The translations under genes were made by a program, and so were the position numbers. Below, piece after piece: positions 1-9,780 of a stretch of DNA of 64,000 nt; position 1 is the first letter of the stretch, and each line of letters begins with the position of its first letter. The DNA is from Cupriavidus basilensis (GTDB lineage: Bacteria; Pseudomonadota; Gammaproteobacteria; Burkholderiales; Burkholderiaceae), in the NCBI RefSeq assembly GCF_000832305.1, contig NZ_CP010536.1, positions 620,001 to 684,000 on the forward strand. Reading direction: 5' to 3'. The notes under the pieces were generated by a model. That model ran no database searches and had not been told where the DNA came from. It saw nothing but the letters and a program-made list of their open reading frames with translations.

Positions 1-472
1 GGCCATTGTCGACCACGACCTGCGCCGGCATTTCGGTATCGCCCGGCCGCGTATCCTGGTGACCGGCCTGAACCCGCATGCCGGCGAAAGCGGCCATATG
101 GGCCGTGAGGAGATCGATGTGATCATTCCCGCGCTGGCCCATGCCGTGGACGCGGGCATCGATGCCCGCGGCCCGTACCCGGCCGACACGCTGTTCCAGC
201 CCCGCCATCTCGATGGGGCTGACTGCGTGCTGGCGATGTACCACGACCAGGGCCTGGCCCCGCTCAAGTACGGCACATTTGGCCACGGCGTGAACATCAC
301 GCTGGGGCTGCCTTTTATCCGCACCTCGGTTGACCATGGCACTGCGCTCGACCTGGCCGCAAGTGGCCAGGCCGAGCACGGCAGCATGATCGAGGCGATC
401 CGCAACGCCATCGCCATGGCCGGCCACGCCAACGGTCGGCCGCGCGCCGCGCCGCTGGTAGCAACACGCTGA
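1..472 (+). CDS. pdxA: 4-hydroxythreonine-4-phosphate dehydrogenase, C-terminal part (cut by window edge)
   Basis: The open frame enters from the left edge at position 2 and gives about 156 residues, the C-terminal half of PdxA. PdxA oxidises 4-phosphohydroxy-L-threonine with NAD in the cytoplasm, in the DXP-dependent route to pyridoxal phosphate. Family landmarks visible are [13 protein letters not shown] near the start and the metal-binding segment [11 protein letters not shown], followed by the [20 protein letters not shown] stretch that closes the active site. A GTG at 59 would give a shorter ORF but lies inside the conserved domain, so it is not the start. rsmA begins 20 bases downstream on the same strand, and pdxA-rsmA is a common proteobacterial pair, so they are probably cotranscribed. 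Confidence 0.95.
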   Translation, partial: AIVDHDLRRHFGIARPRILVTGLNPHAGESGHMGREEIDVIIPALAHAVDAGIDARGPYPADTLFQPRHLDGADCVLAMYHDQGLAPLKYGTFGHGVNITLGLPFIRTSVDHGTALDLAASGQAEHGSMIEAIRNAIAMAGHANGRPRAAPLVATR

Positions 473-492
473 CGCCCGAGCGAGACCTAACT

Positions 493-1314
493 ATGCGTTC
501 CAACGTACACCAGGGCCATGTGGCCCGCAAACGATTCGGACAGAACTTCCTGGTCGATGACGGCATCATCCACGGCATCGTCAGTGCCATCGACCCGCAG
601 CACGGCGACACCCTGGTCGAAATCGGCCCCGGTCTCGGCGCGCTGACCCAGCCGCTGCTGGAGCGCTTGCCGCAGATGCAGGTGGTCGAGCTTGATCGCG
701 ACCTGGTAGAGCGCCTGCGCCGCCGCTACGGCGAACGGCTGCTGATCCACGCCGGCGACGCGCTGGCCTTCGATTTCGGCAAGCTGTGCGAAGCCGGCAA
801 GCCGCTGCGCATCGTCGGCAACCTGCCCTACAACATCTCCAGCCCGCTGCTGTTCCACCTGGCCGAGTTTGCCGACCAGGTGCGCGACCAGCACTTCATG
901 CTGCAAAAGGAAGTGGTCGAGCGCATGGTGGCTGAGCCGGGCAGCAAGGCCTTCGGGCGGCTGTCGATCATGCTGCAGGTGCGCTATCACATGGAGCATG
1001 TGCTCGATGTGCCGCCGGCCTCGTTCAACCCTCCGCCCAAGGTCGACTCCGCCGTGGTGCGCATGATCCCCTGGCCACGCCAGCCCGATGGCCAGTTGCG
1101 CTCTCCGTATCCCGCGTGCAACCTGACGGTGCTTGGCGACGTGGTGGCCGCGGCGTTCTCGCAGCGGCGCAAGGTCCTGCGCAATACACTGTCGATGCTG
1201 CGCGACCAGGTCGATTTTGAAGCGCTTGGCTTCGACCTGGCGCGGCGCGCCGAGGAAGTCCCCGTGGCCGAGTACGTCGGCCTGGCGCGCCAGCTTGAAA
1301 CCCCGGCTACATGA
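493..1314 (+). CDS. rsmA: 16S rRNA dimethyladenosine transferase RsmA (KsgA)
   Basis: This 273-residue protein is a full-length RsmA. It uses S-adenosylmethionine to dimethylate two adjacent adenines in the 3'-terminal hairpin of 16S rRNA during small-subunit maturation. The N-terminus has the family signature [11 protein letters not shown] (about residues 13-23). The SAM-binding loop [10 protein letters not shown] is at about 42-51, and the catalytic NLPY motif is at 111-114, followed by NISSPLL. The C-terminal domain keeps [11 protein letters not shown] and the [12 protein letters not shown] segment. The ATG at 493 is upstream of all conserved sequence and fits the usual length. It follows pdxA closely. 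About 160 non-coding bases separate it from trpS. Confidence 0.96.
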   Translation: MRSNVHQGHVARKRFGQNFLVDDGIIHGIVSAIDPQHGDTLVEIGPGLGALTQPLLERLPQMQVVELDRDLVERLRRRYGERLLIHAGDALAFDFGKLCEAGKPLRIVGNLPYNISSPLLFHLAEFADQVRDQHFMLQKEVVERMVAEPGSKAFGRLSIMLQVRYHMEHVLDVPPASFNPPPKVDSAVVRMIPWPRQPDGQLRSPYPACNLTVLGDVVAAAFSQRRKVLRNTLSMLRDQVDFEALGFDLARRAEEVPVAEYVGLARQLETPAT

Positions 1315-1472
1315 TGATGCGCACGACCGGCTCTCGTTCCCATTGGTGGCGCTGCTGAGCGCAGCGGCACGTCGTCATCCCCTGATTCCGACTCCAGCCG
1401 CCGCAGCCCGGTTGGCAGCGATCTGTCTGCGCTGACCGGCCCCGAGGCGCTTCTCTTACCCAAGGAAATGCC

Positions 1473-2495
1473 ATGACTAGCGAAACGCAGGCGCCCCAGC
1501 GCAAGGTCATCCTCACCGGCGACCGTCCCACCGGCCAGCTTCACCTGGGCCACTACGTTGGCTCGCTCAAGAGCCGCGTGGCGCTGCAGGATACCCACAA
1601 GCAATATCTGCTGCTGGCCGACACCCAGGCCATGACCGACAACGCGCACGATCCGGACAAGGTGCGGCGCAACGTGCTGGAAGTGGCGCTCGACTACCTC
1701 GCGGTCGGCATCGACCCGGCCAAGACCACCATCACGGTGCAGTCGCACCTGCCCGCGCTGGCCGAGCTGACCCTGATGTACCTGAACTTCGTCACGGTCG
1801 CCCGGCTCGAGCGCAACCCGACCATCAAGGAAGAGATCCAGGCGCGCGGCTTCGGCCGCGATATCCCGGCGGGATTCCTGTGCTACCCGGCTTCGCAAGC
1901 TGCCGACATCACCGGCTTCAAGGCCACCGTGGTGCCGGTCGGCGAGGACCAGGCTCCCCTGATCGAGCAGACCAACGAGATCGCGCGCCGCATCAACCAT
2001 CAGGTTGGCCGCGAAGTGCTGCCGGAAGCCGCCGCGCTGATCCCGCGCTTTGGCCGGCTGCCCGGCGTCGACGGCAAGGCCAAGATGAGCAAGTCGCAAG
2101 GCAACGCGATTTCGCTGGCAGCCTCGCCCGAGCAGGTCAAGGAAGCGGTCATGCGCATGTACACCGACGCCAACCACCTCAAGGTGTCCGATCCGGGCCA
2201 GGTGGAGGGCAATGTGGTGTTTACCTACCTCGACGCGTTCGACGAAGCGGTCGAGGAAGTGGCCGAGTTGAAGGAGCACTATCGGCGCGGCGGCTTGGGT
2301 GACATGGTGCTCAAGCGCAGGCTCGATGGCGTGCTGCAAGGGCTGCTGGCGCCGATTCGCGAGCGGCGCGAGGAGCTGGCCAAGGATCCCGCCTCTGTGT
2401 TTGACATTTTGAAGCAGGGGACGGAGCAGGCACGGTTGGTGACGCAGGCTACGTTGGATGAAGTGCGGGAGGCGTTGGGGATGTTTAGGTTTTGA
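1473..2495 (+). CDS. trpS: Tryptophanyl-tRNA synthetase
   Basis: This 340-residue class I aminoacyl-tRNA synthetase charges tRNA-Trp with tryptophan in the cytoplasm. The ATP-binding HIGH-type motif is HLGH at residues 24-27 in the context [16 protein letters not shown]. The second signature KMSKS is at 204-208 in [11 protein letters not shown]. The segment [12 protein letters not shown] and the VPVGEDQAP block that contact tryptophan and ATP are intact. The length matches bacterial TrpRS. An AAGGAAA ribosome-binding sequence precedes the ATG. The 3' end reaches the large repeat element described at 2513. The downstream gene is on the opposite strand, so trpS ends its transcription unit here. 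Confidence 0.97.
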   Translation: MTSETQAPQRKVILTGDRPTGQLHLGHYVGSLKSRVALQDTHKQYLLLADTQAMTDNAHDPDKVRRNVLEVALDYLAVGIDPAKTTITVQSHLPALAELTLMYLNFVTVARLERNPTIKEEIQARGFGRDIPAGFLCYPASQAADITGFKATVVPVGEDQAPLIEQTNEIARRINHQVGREVLPEAAALIPRFGRLPGVDGKAKMSKSQGNAISLAASPEQVKEAVMRMYTDANHLKVSDPGQVEGNVVFTYLDAFDEAVEEVAELKEHYRRGGLGDMVLKRRLDGVLQGLLAPIRERREELAKDPASVFDILKQGTEQARLVTQATLDEVREALGMFRF

Positions 2496-2512
2496 GGTTG
2501 GGTTTGGTGGGG

Positions 2513-3245
2513 GCTGCAGCTTCAACTTCAACTTCAACTTTAGCGGCTTAACGTCAAGGTCAAAGGCTGAAAGTCAAAGGCAGTTTCACCTCCCCTGCGG
2601 GGAGGCGACCTACTTTCTTGTCTCGCCAAGAAAGTAGGCAAAGAAGCGACCCGGATGGGGCGAAAGACTCCTCGTCGGAAGACAAAAAGAGCGGCCGGGG
2701 GCCAAACTCACATCGCCTTAAGGCGATGCTCAGACATGGCCCCCTCGTTTCCGCTCCTTTTGCCTTCCGCCGAGGCGCCCCATAACGGGAGATGAAAACC
2801 CCGACGGCTCGCTGCGCATCGCGCTCGGGTGATTGCCGCCTGGGGGCGGCAATCACGGCTACACCGCATGGTGATTTGATGACATCGCTCTCCCACTGGA
2901 TCGGCCGTGTTTCCCGCCTGGGGGCGGGAAACACCCCTGCGCGATGCGCAGCGAGCCGTGTAGGTTCACCCAGGCCGTATGGGGCGCCTCGGGATTTCAC
3001 GAAAAGAGCGGAAAAGAGGGACCCATGTCTGAGTATCGCCTTAAGGCGATGCGAGTTTGGGTCCCGGCCGCTCTTTTCGTGAAATCCCGAGGGGGTGTCG
3101 CCCCATCCGGCACGCCTTTTTTGCCTACTTTTTTGGCAAGACAAAAAAGTAGGTCGCCGCCCCGCAGGGGTGGTGAAACTGCAGTTGATTTTGCAGTTAA
3201 GCCCTTGAATCTGAAGTTGATTTTGCAGTTGCAGTTGCAGCCACC
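2513..3245. repeat. Composite palindromic intergenic repeat, copy 1
   Basis: No credible gene is seen in this 730-base gap between convergent trpS and the EamA gene. The gap holds nested inverted repeats. An outer pair combines a GTTTCACC arm with a CCCCTGCGGGG palindrome (near 2582 and 3150-3180). Inside each end is a CCTACTTT hairpin (12-base perfect arms near 2609-2638; a T-rich version near 3122-3152). Further in are CATCGCCTTAAGGCGATG palindromes, TGATTGCCGCC/GGCGGCAATCA and GTGTTTCCCGCC/GGCGGGAAACAC hairpins, and long AAAAGAGCGG arms. Outer flanks are degenerate AACTTC/AACTGC runs. ORFs readable across it (for example 2560-3252 minus) are by-products of the symmetry. A second copy is at 13800. 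Confidence 0.9.
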
Positions 3246-3261
3246 TCCCCACCCAGCCCCT

Positions 3262-4170
3262 TTACTCCCGCCGATTCACCAAAACAATCCCCCCCAACAC
3301 CAGCACCGCGGCAATCGCAAACCGCATGCCCACGGCGTCATGCATCAGCACCACGCCAAACGCCACCCCGAACAGCGGCGTCAAAAACGAAAACACCGAC
3401 AAGCGCGAAGCCAGGTACTGCCGCAGTAGCCAGAACCACGTCAGGTAGCTGGCGAACGCAATCAGCACCGACTGGTAGAACAGGCTGGCCACCACCAAGC
3501 CGTCGACGCGCGCATGCAGATGCTGCCCGGCTGCAAGCGCCATGGACAGCAGCATCACCGCAGACACTGCAAGTTGATAGAGCAGCGTCTTGCTGGGCGC
3601 TGCCGAAGCCAGCCGGCTGGCGCGCACCACCACCGTGGTAGCGGCCCAGAGCAAGCCGGCCAGGATCCCCAGCGCATCGCCCGGCAACGTGCTGCCGCCA
3701 TGCGCGGCCGGCGTGGCGATGCCATCGGCAAAGGCCAGCGCCATGCCGCAGAAGGCCAGCCCGACGCCCAACCATTGCCCGCGCCGCAGGCGTTCGCCGG
3801 CGACGCTCAGATGCAGGCCGAGTGCGGTAAAGATGGGCGCGGTGTAGAGGAACACCGCCATGCGCGAAGCCGTGGTGTGGCCGAGCCCGACGAAGATGCA
3901 GAAGAACTCGGCGCCGAACAGCAGGCCAGCCAGCAGCCCGGCGCCCAGCGTGCCGTCGTGTTGCCACAGCGGCGTGCGGCGCCAGGCGGCAAAGCCGAAC
4001 ACCAGCACGGCTGCCACCGCCGAGCGCACGCCGGCCTGGAGCACGGCGCCCATCAGTGGCGCCGTCGCCTTGATGACCACTTGCTGCAGTCCCCAGGCCA
4101 CGCACAGGATGACCATCAGCGTGACGGCTGTGCCGTCGAGCGGGCGCCGGCTTGGCAGCGACGCGCTCAC
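3262..4170 (-). CDS. DMT-superfamily (EamA) transporter
   Basis: This 302-residue protein has about ten hydrophobic segments arranged as two EamA repeats, the architecture of drug/metabolite exporters in the inner membrane. The N-terminal helix carries CVAWGLQQVVIKATAP, a typical EamA first-helix signature, and the second half repeats the pattern (LPGDALGILAGLLWAATTVV). The substrate cannot be told from sequence. The start is a GTG at 4170, placed immediately after the gloA stop (4172-4174). That spacing suggests cotranscription and translational coupling with gloA. The gene ends about 17 bases from the repeat element. Family assignment is firm; function is open. Confidence 0.85.
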   Translation of the reverse strand: MSASLPSRRPLDGTAVTLMVILCVAWGLQQVVIKATAPLMGAVLQAGVRSAVAAVLVFGFAAWRRTPLWQHDGTLGAGLLAGLLFGAEFFCIFVGLGHTTASRMAVFLYTAPIFTALGLHLSVAGERLRRGQWLGVGLAFCGMALAFADGIATPAAHGGSTLPGDALGILAGLLWAATTVVVRASRLASAAPSKTLLYQLAVSAVMLLSMALAAGQHLHARVDGLVVASLFYQSVLIAFASYLTWFWLLRQYLASRLSVFSFLTPLFGVAFGVVLMHDAVGMRFAIAAVLVLGGIVLVNRRE

Positions 4171-4171
4171 C

Positions 4172-4579
4172 TCAAGGACGGCTGGCGTCGCGCGTGGAAT
4201 TGCGCTCGATCAGCTCGATCTTGTAGCCGTCCGGGTCTTCGACGAAAGCGATCACCGTGGTGCCGCCCTTGACCGGGCCGGCCTCGCGCACGACATTGCC
4301 GCCGGCGGCGCGGATGCGCTCGCACGTGGCTGCCGCGTTATCGGTTTCCAGCGCGATATGGCCGTAGGCGGTGCCCATCTCGTACTTTTCCACGCCGTAG
4401 TTATAGGTCAGCTCGAGCACGGCGGTTTCGGATTCCGGGCCGTAGCCGACGAAGGCGAGGCGATATTTGTATTCGGTGTTGTCGCTCTCGCGCAGCAGCT
4501 GCATGCCGAGGATGCGGGTGTAGAAGTCGATCGAGCGTTGCAGGTCGCCGACGCGGAGCATGGTGTGGAGGAGTCGCAT
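4172..4579 (-). CDS. gloA: Lactoylglutathione lyase (glyoxalase I)
   Basis: This 135-residue protein isomerises the hemithioacetal of methylglyoxal and glutathione to S-lactoylglutathione, a cytoplasmic detoxification step. All four metal ligands of the bacterial enzyme are at the canonical positions: H5, E56, H74 and E122. Characteristic stretches are [18 protein letters not shown] at the N-terminus, YGHIALETD around H74 and [14 protein letters not shown] around E122. The length is the same as the Escherichia coli enzyme, which belongs to the nickel-type class lacking the extra loops of zinc-type enzymes. It sits between the YgjP-like protease gene and the EamA exporter, all on the minus strand. 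Confidence 0.95.
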   Translation of the reverse strand: MRLLHTMLRVGDLQRSIDFYTRILGMQLLRESDNTEYKYRLAFVGYGPESETAVLELTYNYGVEKYEMGTAYGHIALETDNAAATCERIRAAGGNVVREAGPVKGGTTVIAFVEDPDGYKIELIERNSTRDASRP

Positions 4580-4695
4580 TTTGGGACAGGCCTGATATTG
4601 TCTTGGGATAGGTCGATTATTCTAAACGGGATGGAAGCAATAGGTTTGCCTTGGCACAGGTGTGCCATTTTCCCGTTTTAAATCAAGGGCCCAGC

Positions 4696-5580
4696 CTAGA
4701 ACGTGGGCAGCAACTCGGGTGGGTGGGCCCGCAATTGCGCGCGGGCATCACGGAACTCCGGAAAGATCGATGCCACCGTATCCCAGAACCTCGGGCTGTG
4801 GTTCATCTCCTTGAGATGCGCCAGCTCGTGGGCGGCCACGTAGTCGATCATCGACAGCGGAAAATGCATCAAACGCCAGTTCAGGCGGATCTTGCCGTCG
4901 GCGGTGCAACTGCCCCAGCGCGTGGCGGCGGAGGTCAGCGCAAACGCGCTATGCCGCACGCCGAGCTTTTCCGCGTAGATATCGAGCCGCTGTGCCAGCA
5001 GGCGTCGTGCCTGGTGTTGCAGCCAGCCTTGCACGCGATCCTTGATCTGCTGCTCGTCGGCATGCACGGGCAGCGCGAGATGCAGGATGCAGGCCTGGGC
5101 ATCGAACAGCAGCACGCCGGCGGGAGACTCCAGCTGCAGCGTGATTGGCTTGCCCAGGAAGGGCAGGCTGGCGCCGTCGCGCCATTGCACGGTGGGCAGC
5201 ACGCGGCGGGCTTCGCGGTGCTGCCATTCGCCCAGCTTGTTGAAGATCCAGCGCTGTTTTTCCAGAATGGCCGACTCGATGTCGGTCAGCGTGACCCAGC
5301 GCGGTGCCGTGATGGACAGGCCGCGGTCGTCCACGGTGAAGCCGATGGTACGGCGCGACGAGCGCTTGAGCGTGTAGTGCACGGCGCGCTCGCCCACCAG
5401 CAGCCGTCGTGCATTGGGCTGCGGCTGGGGCCAGGGCTGCGCCGCCGGGGAGTTGGGCTGCGCCGGCGCCAACCCGCCTGGCACCATGCCTGGCCCCCTG
5501 TCCTCGCCTGCGAGGGCGTCGGACAGCGGCAGCTCCATCTGGGAACCGGGGGAGTCGGGGGTCGGGCGCAGCAATTTCAT
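4696..5580 (-). CDS. YgjP/SprT-like zinc metalloprotease domain protein (DUF45)
   Basis: The 294-residue protein has the zinc-binding motif HELAH at 251-255 with a further His at 261 (EMNHSPRFW), the signature of the YgjP-like M48-related (DUF45) family. Upstream elements RWGSC (about 221-225) and IRLNWRLMHFP also match the family. The first 60 or so residues are proline/alanine-rich and look like a disordered extension, so a later start is possible. The chosen ATG (5580) overlaps the plsC stop by four bases, supporting coupling. The cellular role of this family is poorly defined; peptidase activity is inferred from the motif only. Confidence 0.88.
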   Translation of the reverse strand: MKLLRPTPDSPGSQMELPLSDALAGEDRGPGMVPGGLAPAQPNSPAAQPWPQPQPNARRLLVGERAVHYTLKRSSRRTIGFTVDDRGLSITAPRWVTLTDIESAILEKQRWIFNKLGEWQHREARRVLPTVQWRDGASLPFLGKPITLQLESPAGVLLFDAQACILHLALPVHADEQQIKDRVQGWLQHQARRLLAQRLDIYAEKLGVRHSAFALTSAATRWGSCTADGKIRLNWRLMHFPLSMIDYVAAHELAHLKEMNHSPRFWDTVASIFPEFRDARAQLRAHPPELLPTF

Positions 5581-6329
5581 GCGGGCGTTCTGCTCCGGTA
5601 GCTCTCGGCGTCGATTCTACGCATATCTTGTTCGATCCACGCCTCAACCTCTTGATTGACCTGGTCGGCCGTCTTGTTGGCCGAAGAAATCGGCGCGCCG
5701 ACGGAGACCGTGATCAGGCCCGGGTACTTGAGGAACGAGTTGCGTGGCCACAGGCGGCCGGAGTTGACCGCCATCGGGATTACCCATGCGCCGGTCTCCA
5801 CCGCAAGGCGTGCGCCGCCACTCTTGTAGCGTGTTTTCTCCAGGCCCGACGGGGTGCGCGTGCCTTCCGGGAACATGATGATCCAGGCGCCTTCGGCCAG
5901 CCGCTCGCGGCCCTGGCGCACCGCTGAGGCGAAGGCACGGGTGCCTTCCTTGCGGTTGATGTGCACCATCTTGAGCATGCCCAGCGCCCAGCCGAAAAAG
6001 GGCACCATCAGCAGTTCGCGCTTGAACACGAAGCACATCGGCTTGGGCATGGTGGCCAGGTAGGCCACGGTTTCCCACGCCGACTGGTGCTTGGACAGCA
6101 CCACCACCGGCTTGTCGAGCATGGCATCGAAATGCTCGCGGCCTTCATAGCGGTAGCGGATGCCGCAGATCAGCGCGGCCGCACCGGTCACCAGCCGCGG
6201 CCAGCCGCGCACGAAGCGGTAGCGGCGGTCGGCGTTCATGAACGGAAAGACGATGAAGCACGCGCAGGCATAGGGCGGCGTCAGTACCAGGAGGAACAAC
6301 GCGAACAGCAAGGAGCGGAGAAAAATCAT
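5577..6329 (-). CDS. plsC: 1-acyl-sn-glycerol-3-phosphate acyltransferase
   Basis: This 250-residue membrane-associated enzyme acylates lysophosphatidic acid to phosphatidic acid in phospholipid synthesis. It begins with a strongly hydrophobic helix (about residues 5-30), then the acyltransferase block I as LSKHQSAWET, where the usual HX4D reads HX4E, a variation seen in proteobacterial PlsC proteins. Block III is intact as MFPEGTRTPSG. The region NSGRLWPRN supplies the block IV-like segment. It lies in a run gmhB-plsC-YgjP on the minus strand with 17 bases to gmhB and a four-base overlap to the next gene, consistent with one operon dedicated to envelope lipids. Confidence 0.93.
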   Translation of the reverse strand: MIFLRSLLFALFLLVLTPPYACACFIVFPFMNADRRYRFVRGWPRLVTGAAALICGIRYRYEGREHFDAMLDKPVVVLSKHQSAWETVAYLATMPKPMCFVFKRELLMVPFFGWALGMLKMVHINRKEGTRAFASAVRQGRERLAEGAWIIMFPEGTRTPSGLEKTRYKSGGARLAVETGAWVIPMAVNSGRLWPRNSFLKYPGLITVSVGAPISSANKTADQVNQEVEAWIEQDMRRIDAESYRSRTPA

Positions 6330-6346
6330 CGGTGCGGGAGTTGGGT

Positions 6347-6925
6347 TCAGGAACCGGCCTGGCGCGGAGCGCCATCGCCGGTGAGCAGCCAGCGCGCAAA
6401 GGCGCGCAGGTCGTCGTGGATCAGCGTGCCGGGCGGCAGGCCGCCCTTTTTCTCGGTCTTGGGGCCTTTGCCGGTCAGCACCAGGTGCGGGGCGCAGCCT
6501 ACCGCCAGCCCGGCTTCGAGGTCGCGCAGGGAGTCGCCCACCAGCGGCACGCCCTTGAGCTCGACGCCGAAGCGCTCAGCCAGCTGCTCAAGCATGCCGG
6601 GCTTGGGTTTGCGGCAATCGCAGCCATCCGCCGCCGTATGCGGGCAGAAGAAGACCGCGTCGACGCGCCCGCCCAGGTTGGCCAGCGCCTTGTGCATCTT
6701 CTCGTGCATGGCGTTGAGCGCGCTCATCTCGAACAGGCCGCGGCCGATGCCGGACTGGTTGCTGACGATCACCACGCGATAGCCGGCCTGGTTGAGCGCC
6801 GCGATTGCTTCCAGGCTTCCATCGATGGGGATCCATTCGTCCGGCGTCTTGATGAACTGGTCGCTGTCGAGGTTGACGACCCCGTCGCGATCGAGCACGA
6901 CAAGCTTGGGCGGTGTCTGCGGCAT
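6347..6925 (-). CDS. gmhB: D-glycero-beta-D-manno-heptose 1,7-bisphosphate 7-phosphatase
   Basis: The 192-residue HAD-family phosphatase removes the 7-phosphate from heptose bisphosphate in the ADP-heptose pathway for lipopolysaccharide inner core. The HAD nucleophile motif is VVLDRDGVVN with D12 and D14. Motif II lies in VSNQSGIGRG. The GmhB-type zinc-binding loop FFCPHTAADGCDCRKPKPG contains the Cys-x-His and Cys-x-Cys ligands that distinguish it from histidinol phosphatase relatives. The C-terminal VGDSLRDLEAG supplies the last acidic motif. It lies 29 bases after glyS and just before plsC. Confidence 0.94.
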   Translation of the reverse strand: MPQTPPKLVVLDRDGVVNLDSDQFIKTPDEWIPIDGSLEAIAALNQAGYRVVIVSNQSGIGRGLFEMSALNAMHEKMHKALANLGGRVDAVFFCPHTAADGCDCRKPKPGMLEQLAERFGVELKGVPLVGDSLRDLEAGLAVGCAPHLVLTGKGPKTEKKGGLPPGTLIHDDLRAFARWLLTGDGAPRQAGS

Positions 6926-6954
6926 GATGGCTTCCGGTTGTGGTGCCGGGCCGC

Positions 6955-9087
6955 TTACGCGGCCAGCTTGGAGATGTCGGCCACGCGATTGGCCAGCACA
7001 TGCAGCGAGGCCAGCAGCGCGAGCCGGTTGGCGCGCAGTTGCGGGTCTTCGGCCATCACCATGACATCGTTGAAGAACTGGTCGACCGCTTCGCGCAGCT
7101 GCGCCAGGTCGCGCAGCGCGGTGGCGAAGTCGCCATTGGCGAAGGCGGCATCCACTTGCGGACGCACGCTTTCCACCGCCTTGTGCAGCGCGCTTTCGGC
7201 GGCTTCCTGGAGCAGGGCCGGCTGCACCGTACCCACGGGCTCGGTGTTCTTGCGCAGGATGTTGGTGATGCGCTTGTTGGCTGCGGCCAGCGCCTCGGCC
7301 TGGGGCAGGGCGGCAAAGGTACGCACCGCTTCCAGGCGGGCCAGGATATCGTCCAGGCGCTGCGGGCGCAGGCTCACCACGGCTTCGACCTCATGGGTGG
7401 TGTAGCCCTTGTCCTTCAGGTAGCCGCGCAGGCGGTCGTACAGGAAATCGGCAATCGCGGCTTGCGCCGGCTTGACCGCGGCAATGCCGGCGAAGGCTTG
7501 CTGGGTGAGTTCCAGCAGCGCGTCGATCGACAGCGGCAGCGGGGTTTCGACCAGCATGCGCAGGATGCCCAGCGCGTGGCGGCGCAGCGCGAACGGGTCC
7601 TTCTCGCCGGTGGGCGACAGGCCGATGCCCCAGATGCCGACCAGCGTTTCCAGCTTGTCGGCCAGCGCCACGGCCAGGCTCACCGGGCTGCCCGGCAGGG
7701 CGTCGCCGGCAAAGCGCGGGCGGTAGTGCTCCGAGCAGGCCAGCGCCACGCTCTGCGCTTCGTCGTCGTGGCGCGCGTAGTACGTGCCCATGGTGCCTTG
7801 CAGTTCCGGGAATTCGCCCACCATGTCGGTCAGCAGGTCGGCCTTGGCGAGTTCGGCCCCACGCATGGCGGCAGCCTTTTCCACGGCAATGCCGGCTGCG
7901 CCCAGCGCGTCGGCGATGTGTCCGGCGATCTGCTGCAGGCGCTGCACGCGGTCAAGCTGCGTGCCGATCTTGTTGTGATAGACCACGTTGGCCAGTTGCG
8001 GCACGCGCGAGGCAAGGGTCTTCTTGCGGTCCTGGTCGAAGAAGAACTTGGCGTCCGCCAGGCGCGGGCGCACGACGCGCTCGTTGCCGCTGATGATGGA
8101 CTCCGGCGTATCGGTGGCCAGGTTGGAAACCACCAGGAAACGGTTGCGCAGGTGGCCCGCGGCATCGGTCAGCGCAAAGTACTTCTGGTTGGTCTGCATG
8201 GTCAGGATCAGGCATTCCTGCGGCACCTCGAGGAAGACCTCCTCGAAGTGGCAAGGATAGACCACCGGCCATTCCACCAGTGAGTTGACTTCGTCGAGCA
8301 GCGCATCGGGCATCACGACCTGGTCGGCGCCCGCTTGCTCCAGCAGCGCGGTGCGGATGCGTTCGCGGCGATCCGCGTAGCTGGCCAGCACGTGGCCTTG
8401 CGACGCCAGCACGGCGGCGTATTCGCCTGCATGCGCGATCTCGATCTCACCGCTGGAGAGGAAGCGGTGGCCGCGCGTGGTCCGGCCCGCTTGCAGCCCC
8501 AGCACGCTGAGCGGCACCACCTCGGTGCCAAGCAGTGCGATCAAACCGTGCGCGGGACGCACGAAATGCACCGTGCTGCCGTCCGGGCGCTGGTAGCTCA
8601 TCACCTTGGGGATGGGCAGCTTGGCGATGGTGTCGTCCAGCGCTGCCTGCAGCCCCGCGCCCAGTTCGGCGCCGCGCGCGGTGTAGCGGTAGAAGAAGGC
8701 CTCGGCCTTGCCATCGGAGGCGCGTTCCAGGGTTTGCCAGTCGATTGCCTCGACGCCCACCGATTTGGCCAGGGCGGCCAGTTTCTTGGCCAGCGGGGCG
8801 GTGGGCTGGCCGCTGGCGTCCAGCGCCACGGTCAGCGGCAGCACTTTCTCGCGCTGCTCGCGGTCTGGCGCGTTACGGCGCACTTTGGTGACCAGCGCAG
8901 CCAGCCGGCGCGGCGTGGCGAACGCGGTCACGGCGGCACCGTCACCTACCAAGCCACGCTCGGAGAGGCCGGCGAAGAGGCCCTGCGCGAAGGCGTCGCC
9001 CAAGCGTGCCAGCGCCTTGGGCGGCAGCTCTTCGGTGAGCAGTTCGATCAGCAGCGTATCGTTCGAATCGGTCAGGAGTTGCGACAT
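6955..9087 (-). CDS. glyS: Glycine--tRNA ligase beta subunit
   Basis: This 710-residue protein is the beta chain of the alpha2-beta2 glycyl-tRNA synthetase, which recognises and binds tRNA-Gly. The N-terminal signature [19 protein letters not shown] is intact. The conserved central blocks are present ([21 protein letters not shown] as read at about 280-300, and [14 protein letters not shown]), as is the C-terminal anticodon-binding region with [20 protein letters not shown]. Its length is normal for the family. It shares the minus-strand operon with glyQ, from which it is separated by one secreted-protein gene rather than being directly adjacent. Confidence 0.96.
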   Translation of the reverse strand: MSQLLTDSNDTLLIELLTEELPPKALARLGDAFAQGLFAGLSERGLVGDGAAVTAFATPRRLAALVTKVRRNAPDREQREKVLPLTVALDASGQPTAPLAKKLAALAKSVGVEAIDWQTLERASDGKAEAFFYRYTARGAELGAGLQAALDDTIAKLPIPKVMSYQRPDGSTVHFVRPAHGLIALLGTEVVPLSVLGLQAGRTTRGHRFLSSGEIEIAHAGEYAAVLASQGHVLASYADRRERIRTALLEQAGADQVVMPDALLDEVNSLVEWPVVYPCHFEEVFLEVPQECLILTMQTNQKYFALTDAAGHLRNRFLVVSNLATDTPESIISGNERVVRPRLADAKFFFDQDRKKTLASRVPQLANVVYHNKIGTQLDRVQRLQQIAGHIADALGAAGIAVEKAAAMRGAELAKADLLTDMVGEFPELQGTMGTYYARHDDEAQSVALACSEHYRPRFAGDALPGSPVSLAVALADKLETLVGIWGIGLSPTGEKDPFALRRHALGILRMLVETPLPLSIDALLELTQQAFAGIAAVKPAQAAIADFLYDRLRGYLKDKGYTTHEVEAVVSLRPQRLDDILARLEAVRTFAALPQAEALAAANKRITNILRKNTEPVGTVQPALLQEAAESALHKAVESVRPQVDAAFANGDFATALRDLAQLREAVDQFFNDVMVMAEDPQLRANRLALLASLHVLANRVADISKLAA

Positions 9088-9123
9088 GAATCGTTTCCAA
9101 CAAGTTGTGGCACGCGCTGCGTT

Positions 9124-9780
9124 TTAGCAGCGCGGTGCAATAGTAGGTTCTACGCCGGACAACAGCCACAGGCCGTTTTGCTGGCGAAATTGCAGCGTGG
9201 TTGCTACGCACTGCGTGTCTGCGCTGGTGCCATTGGTGCCGCCGCTTGCGCTGCCGCCACGGCCACCGGGGGCGGGACGGGGCGCGAAGAAGCGGGCATC
9301 GAGGCGGCGCAGCCGCTTGTCGTAGCGGATCTCGTCGATGCGCCCGCTCACCCAGAAGTCGATCCTGGGCGGCAGCTGCGCGGCCGAGTAGTACGTCTTG
9401 ATCTGCCTGCGCACCCGCCCGTTGACCGTCTCGGTCTCAACCCACGAGAGCGGGTAGCGGATCGCGCTTTCATAGGCGCGCAGCGGCACGCGGTGCCAGC
9501 CCAGGTCCTTGGAGCCCGAGAGATCGCACGAGAACGTGCGCACCAGCTGGGTCCATTGGTCCAGCGAGTTGTTCGGGCCGAAAGCGCCATGCCAGTGCCG
9601 GTCGATCGCCTGCTGCAGGGCCTGCGGATTGGCCTCGCACACATTGGACAGGTCGGCCGGCAGGTACAGCACCTGTGGGCTCGGCATCGGCGCGGTGGCC
9701 TGGGCGGCGCCATGCGCCCCCAAGGCCAGCAGTGCCAGGGCAGCGCCTCGGCATAGCGCGCTGCGCGCTGCGCGGGTCAT
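9124..9780 (-). CDS. Secreted protein of unknown function between glyQ and glyS
   Basis: The 218-residue product starts at the ATG at 9780, which overlaps the glyQ stop codon by four bases (an ATGA junction). An in-frame ATG 21 bases upstream exists but lies further inside glyQ. The N-terminus is a clear Sec signal peptide: basic start, hydrophobic [17 protein letters not shown], and a probable cleavage after an Ala-x-Ala site near residue 29. The mature part contains a ribonuclease T2-like or lysozyme-inhibitor-like look only in the vaguest sense, with four or more Cys (SNVCE, RTFSCDL, DTQCVAT, IAPRC) that could form disulfides in the periplasm. I do not recognise the family. Codon use matches its neighbours. 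Confidence 0.8.
   Translation of the reverse strand: MTRAARSALCRGAALALLALGAHGAAQATAPMPSPQVLYLPADLSNVCEANPQALQQAIDRHWHGAFGPNNSLDQWTQLVRTFSCDLSGSKDLGWHRVPLRAYESAIRYPLSWVETETVNGRVRRQIKTYYSAAQLPPRIDFWVSGRIDEIRYDKRLRRLDARFFAPRPAPGGRGGSASGGTNGTSADTQCVATTLQFRQQNGLWLLSGVEPTIAPRC

Noticed and set aside
987..2537. Long minus-strand ORF (516 codons) across rsmA and trpS
   Set aside because: It is antisense to two well-supported genes, has no family character and reflects high-GC stop-codon depletion.
2560..3252. 230-codon ORF inside repeat copy 1
   Set aside because: It follows the symmetry of nested hairpins, appears in both orientations, and has no start signal or conserved domain.
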